Below, piece after piece: positions 60,722-64,000 of a DNA stretch of 64,000 nucleotides. The DNA comes from Tenacibaculum sp. 190130A14a. GTDB lineage: Bacteria; Bacteroidota; Bacteroidia; Flavobacteriales; Flavobacteriaceae. The stretch is from assembly GCF_964048965.1 (NCBI RefSeq), contig NZ_OZ040189.1, forward strand, positions 1,922,001 through 1,986,000, given 5' to 3'. Under the pieces are notes generated by a model. It had not been told where the DNA came from. It saw only the letters and a list, made by a program, of their open reading frames with translations, and did no database searches. Position numbers and translations under genes: made by a program. Positions within the stretch are counted from its first letter, which is position 1; each line of letters opens with the position of its first letter.

Positions 60722-60734
60722 TGTCAGTATGACA
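60722..60734. promoter_or_regulatory. Inverted repeat TGTCA-N3-TGACA upstream of lon
   Basis: A perfect 5+5 inverted repeat with a 3-base spacer, 14 bases before the lon ATG. This is a plausible operator for a dimeric regulator, and a possible heat-shock element, in a region otherwise lacking a clear promoter. Confidence 0.45.
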
Positions 60735-60747
60735 GTTTATTAAGATT

Positions 60748-63204
60748 ATGAGTAAATCAAAAATTATACATTTAGACAACTTGTCGCTTCAAGATGTTTT
60801 TAACGAAAATTCTGAGTTGATCCCTTTGTTAACTCCAGAAGATGAGGAAAACATGAATAAGGAAGAAATTCCTTCTGAATTACCAATACTACCGTTAAGA
60901 AATACGGTGTTGTTTCCAGGAGTAGTAATTCCTATTACTGCGGGAAGAGATAAGTCAATTCAATTAATAAAAGATGCAAATGAAGGAGATAAAGTAGTTG
61001 GAGTTGTAGCACAGAAGAATGGTGATGTGGAGAATCCGTCTTTAGACGATATTCATAAAACAGGGGTAGTAGCGCAAATTTTAAGAGTTTTAAAAATGCC
61101 TGATGGAAATACTACTGTTATTATTCAGGGTAAAAAACGCTTTGAAATTGATGAAATTATTCAGGAAGAGCCTTATTTAAAGGCAAAGGTACATGAAGCT
61201 ATTGATGAAAGAGAGATTGATGATCAAAAAGAGTTTGATGCTATTATCGAATCTATTAAAGATTTGGCTCTAGAGGTTATTAAAGAAAACCCAATGTTGC
61301 CATCAGAAGCTTCTTTTGCGATAAAGAACATTCAATCAAATTCATTTTTGGTAAACTTTATCTCTTCTAATATGGATTTAAGTGTAGCACAGAAGCAAGT
61401 TCTTTTAGAGAAAGACAACTTGAAGGAACGTGCATTATTAACGCTTAAAAACTTAGATAAAGAGCTTCAAAAGCTACAATTGCGTAATGATATTCAATCA
61501 AAGACACGTTCTGATTTAGATAAGCAACAACGAGAGTATTATTTACATCAGCAGTTAAAAACTATTCAAGAAGAATTAGGTGGAGTATCGCATGATCAGG
61601 AGCTTGATGAAATGCGTACAAAGGCGAAGAGTAAAAAATGGAATAAAGAGGTTGCTGAGTCTTTTGAAAAGGAGTTGAATCGATTAAAGCGAATGAATCC
61701 TCAAATGGCTGAATATGGTGTTCAACGTAACTATTTAGAGTTAATGTTAGAATTACCTTGGGGAGAATACTCAGAGGATAAGTTTGACTTAAAAAAGGCT
61801 CAAAAAATATTAGATAGAGATCATTTTGGTTTAGAAAAGGTAAAAGAACGTATTATCGAGCACTTAGCGGTTTTAAAGCTTCGTGGAGATATGAAGTCGC
61901 CCATTATTTGTTTGTATGGACCTCCAGGAGTTGGGAAAACATCTTTAGGAAAGTCGGTTGCGGAAGCTTTAGGACGTAAGTATGTTCGTATGTCTTTAGG
62001 AGGGCTTCGAGATGAGGCAGAGATTAGAGGACATCGTAAAACATATATTGGAGCAATGCCGGGACGTTTAATTCAAAACATTAAAAAGGCAGGAACATCA
62101 AACCCAGTATTTGTATTAGATGAAATTGATAAATTAGGTCAAAGTCATCAAGGAGATCCTTCTTCAGCAATGTTAGAAGTTCTAGATCCAGAGCAGAATA
62201 CAGAATTCTATGATAATTATTTAGAAGTTGGTTACGATTTGTCTAAAGTGTTATTTATTGCAACAGCAAATAATATCAATCAAATTCCATGGGCATTGCG
62301 TGATCGAATGGAGATTATTAATGTTACCGGATATACAATAGAAGAAAAAGTTGAGATTGCTAAAAAGTATTTATTACCAAAGCAATTAAAGGAGCATGGA
62401 TTGAATGAAGAGCATTTGAAGTTAGGCAAGACTCAGATAGAAAAAATTGTAGAAGGATATACACGTGAATCTGGAGTTCGTACCTTAGAAAAACAAGTGG
62501 CTAAAGTTGTACGATATGCGGCAAAGTCAATAGCGATGGAGGAGGAGTATAGTGTTTCTTTAACAAATGATGACATTGAAACTATCTTGGGTCCTGCAAG
62601 ATTAGAACGTGACAAGTATGAAAATAACGATACTGCAGGTGTGGTAACAGGTTTGGCTTGGACTAGTGTAGGAGGAGATATTTTGTTTATTGAATCGATT
62701 TTATCAAAAGGTAAGGGAGGGCTTTCAATTACAGGAAACTTAGGAACCGTTATGAAAGAGTCTTCTACAATTGCCATGAAGTATATAAAAGCGAATGCTG
62801 AAGAATTTGGTATAAAGTCAGAGGTATTAGATAAATATGATGTTCATATTCATGTACCAGAAGGAGCAACTCCTAAAGATGGACCAAGTGCTGGTATTAC
62901 GATGCTTACATCGTTAGTGTCGGTATTTACCCAAAGAAAAGTAAAGAGTAAGATTGCAATGACAGGTGAAATTACTTTAAGAGGAAAGGTATTACCTGTA
63001 GGTGGAATCAAGGAAAAAATATTAGCGGCAAAAAGAGCAAATATCAAAGAGATTATACTGTGTGCAGATAATAAGAAAGATATTGAAGAAATAAAGCAGA
63101 GTTACTTGAAAGGATTGAAATTCCACTATGTAACAGAAATGAGCGAGGTAATAGAAATAGCACTTACCAAGCAGAAAGTTAAGAATGCTAAGAAATTAGT
63201 ATAA
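60748..63204 (+). CDS. lon: ATP-dependent protease Lon (endopeptidase La)
   Basis: An 818-residue cytosolic protease that unfolds and degrades damaged and regulatory proteins. Domains: LON substrate-binding N-terminus ([20 protein letters not shown] near residue 50), a long coiled-coil region, AAA+ domain with [20 protein letters not shown] near 391 and [20 protein letters not shown] near 460, sensor residues, then the proteolytic domain with [12 protein letters not shown] near 710 (catalytic Ser of the Ser-Lys dyad) and the Lys in [14 protein letters not shown] near 755. The length fits LonA. A TGTCA-N3-TGACA inverted repeat lies just upstream. Confidence 0.96.
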   Translation: MSKSKIIHLDNLSLQDVFNENSELIPLLTPEDEENMNKEEIPSELPILPLRNTVLFPGVVIPITAGRDKSIQLIKDANEGDKVVGVVAQKNGDVENPSLDDIHKTGVVAQILRVLKMPDGNTTVIIQGKKRFEIDEIIQEEPYLKAKVHEAIDEREIDDQKEFDAIIESIKDLALEVIKENPMLPSEASFAIKNIQSNSFLVNFISSNMDLSVAQKQVLLEKDNLKERALLTLKNLDKELQKLQLRNDIQSKTRSDLDKQQREYYLHQQLKTIQEELGGVSHDQELDEMRTKAKSKKWNKEVAESFEKELNRLKRMNPQMAEYGVQRNYLELMLELPWGEYSEDKFDLKKAQKILDRDHFGLEKVKERIIEHLAVLKLRGDMKSPIICLYGPPGVGKTSLGKSVAEALGRKYVRMSLGGLRDEAEIRGHRKTYIGAMPGRLIQNIKKAGTSNPVFVLDEIDKLGQSHQGDPSSAMLEVLDPEQNTEFYDNYLEVGYDLSKVLFIATANNINQIPWALRDRMEIINVTGYTIEEKVEIAKKYLLPKQLKEHGLNEEHLKLGKTQIEKIVEGYTRESGVRTLEKQVAKVVRYAAKSIAMEEEYSVSLTNDDIETILGPARLERDKYENNDTAGVVTGLAWTSVGGDILFIESILSKGKGGLSITGNLGTVMKESSTIAMKYIKANAEEFGIKSEVLDKYDVHIHVPEGATPKDGPSAGITMLTSLVSVFTQRKVKSKIAMTGEITLRGKVLPVGGIKEKILAAKRANIKEIILCADNKKDIEEIKQSYLKGLKFHYVTEMSEVIEIALTKQKVKNAKKLV

Positions 63205-63210
63205 TAATTA

Positions 63211-63252
63211 AAACTTCCATTAATGATTCACCTATTAATGGAAGTTTTTTTT
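63211..63252. terminator. Bidirectional terminator
   Basis: AAAACTTCCATTAAT and ATTAATGGAAGTTTT form a 15 bp stem around GATTCACCT, with a T-run. It serves lon and the convergent GG-leader peptide gene. Confidence 0.9.
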
Positions 63253-63281
63253 GAATAGATATTTCCCTTAAAAGTAACGAT

Positions 63282-63488
63282 TTACATATCTACAGCTTTA
63301 GATTTACAAACACAATAACCTAAAGCAGCATTGTATACACGTTCTTGACCTCTTAAGCATGCTTTTGGATGTGGACCCCAGTTAGCTGGATTATTGCACC
63401 AAAATGGACTTCCTGGTCCACCTCCATGAATATTTTTTTGTTCTACTTTGTTTAAAGACACCCCTAAGTTTAAAATTGATTTTAGCAT
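63282..63488 (-). CDS. Double-glycine-leader peptide (bacteriocin-like/RiPP-type precursor)
   Basis: A 68-residue peptide precursor. The leader MLKSILNLGVSLNKVEQKNI is followed by HGGG: a bacteriocin-type leader ending in Gly-Gly, as used by C39-peptidase ABC exporters. The core GPGSPFWCNNPANWGPHPKA ... CLRGQERVYNAALGYCVCKS ... has four Cys and several Pro, Trp and Gly residues, so disulfides or modified residues are possible. A matching exporter is not in the window. The type of modification and any toxin activity are unknown. It converges with lon at a shared terminator. Confidence 0.7.
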   Translation of the reverse strand: MLKSILNLGVSLNKVEQKNIHGGGPGSPFWCNNPANWGPHPKACLRGQERVYNAALGYCVCKSKAVDM

Positions 63489-63786
63489 GGTTAATTAATT
63501 TTAGATTTCCTTACTCTTTTGTATGCTTTTCAGGTTCCGCATTGTATAAATTTGACAAGCAAATATTTGTACTTCTAAGCATAAAAAGAAGGCGATTAAG
63601 GTGCTATTTATAAAATAAGGTGGGATTATTTAAAAAAAGTGCCACATATAATTTATTTTTAAAGTGCTGTTTTTCAATGTTTTGAATCTATTTATTTATA
63701 GTGTTGTCAACTTGATTAAAATACGGATGTACGATACTTAAAAAAACATAACTTTATTGAAATAAATCAAATCTAAATCAAACGTT
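63489..63786. other. Intergenic region between two divergent small-peptide genes
   Basis: About 300 AT-rich bases with no convincing gene. The minus-strand sequence has AATATTTG, one mismatch from the -7 consensus, for the GG-leader gene. The plus strand has TAACTTTA about 30 bases before the 58-residue peptide gene, also one mismatch. Otherwise I see nothing certain. Confidence 0.3.
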
Positions 63787-63963
63787 ATGAAACATTTATT
63801 TATCGAATCGCTAAAAGCATATGAATTAACTTCAAGTGAAAAATCAAAAATTATGGCGAAGAATGGAAAGTTAAAATATGATACAGAAGGAGAAGAAGAT
63901 TGTTTCATATTAGATCCAACGACTAAATTATTGGTGAAAAAGAACGATCCAGCTTGTATTTAA
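63787..63963 (+). CDS. 58-residue peptide of unknown function near the window edge
   Basis: The ATG at 63787 opens 58 codons: begins MKHLFIESLKAYELTSSEKS, ends LLVKKNDPACI. The N-terminal half is an amphipathic, Lys/Ser-rich helix of the length of a RiPP leader (compare the 'LxxYeLTxxEk' spacing). The C-terminal half is acidic, then hydrophobic, with Cys residues near the middle (EEDCFIL) and next to the C-terminus (ACI). No Gly-Gly site is visible. It diverges from the GG-leader gene and may belong to a peptide locus continuing beyond the window. It is not recognised as any known family. Confidence 0.5.
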   Translation: MKHLFIESLKAYELTSSEKSKIMAKNGKLKYDTEGEEDCFILDPTTKLLVKKNDPACI

Positions 63964-64000
63964 AAAATTACAACTCCTTATTAATTTTTTCTATGAATTG

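Overview
The window is a 64 kb piece of an AT-rich chromosome from a marine-type flavobacterium (Bacteroidota, Flavobacteriaceae). The evidence is gliding genes gldF and gldG, secreted proteins with type IX secretion (T9SS) C-terminal sorting tails, PhoH with a TTG start, promoter boxes of the Bacteroidota type (TAnnTTTG), weak Shine-Dalgarno sequences and many lipoproteins. A secreted neutral ceramidase next to nucleases and peptidases would suit Tenacibaculum or a close relative, but the genus is an inference. I saw no IS element, integrase, CRISPR array, rRNA or tRNA. Most of the window is ordinary core chromosome.

Layout. 1-7.6 kb: end of a serine-hydrolase-like gene, a TauE/SafE exporter, acetyl-CoA synthetase with a secreted unknown protein, then (minus strand) a small acidic lipoprotein, a TPR histidine kinase and its response regulator. 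7.6-9.28 kb: the only long stretch without ordinary genes. It holds a multi-helix RNA-like element, two 38-codon mini-ORFs each with its own intrinsic terminator, a strong inverted repeat and a short terminator-ended transcript candidate. 9.28-15.3 kb: a PhoX-like phosphatase overlapping a di-haem peroxidase gene, a DUF6503 lipoprotein, a 35-residue membrane microprotein and a sodium/solute symporter. 15.3-18.1 kb: SDR, DUF4345, AraC regulator and SRPBCC protein. 18.2-26.6 kb: ceramidase, DUF2911, aquaporin, atypical SDR, gldFG, ABM monooxygenase and SAM hydrolase. 26.7-35.5 kb: phoH, a membrane protein, purC, a two-gene molybdenum hydroxylase, an RsmB-type methyltransferase and recG. 35.5-46.7 kb (all minus): NTF2-like, TlpA-like, M1 peptidase, DUF6702, four tandem carboxypeptidase-regulatory-domain paralogues, two Nudix hydrolases, M42 peptidase and a PlsC-like acyltransferase. 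46.8-53.4 kb: a small membrane protein and two paralogous giant secreted nucleases. 53.5-64 kb: pheT, TPR protein, pyrD, LysE, a WW-like/LysM protein, a YfiT/DinB protein, a TPR lipoprotein, lon, a double-glycine-leader peptide gene and a 58-residue peptide gene at the window edge.

How it fits together. The secreted enzymes (ceramidase, nucleases, M1 peptidase, PhoX-like phosphatase) and the acetate, solute, amino-acid and water transport proteins suggest a heterotroph that degrades polymers and lipids outside the cell. GldFG fits gliding, and the T9SS tails imply a T9SS encoded elsewhere.

Least explained parts: the 7.6-9.3 kb small-RNA/small-peptide region, the GG-leader peptide with its neighbour at the right edge, the four-gene paralogue array, and the WW-like/LysM fusion. 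All functional statements come from reading motifs by eye; no database search was run.
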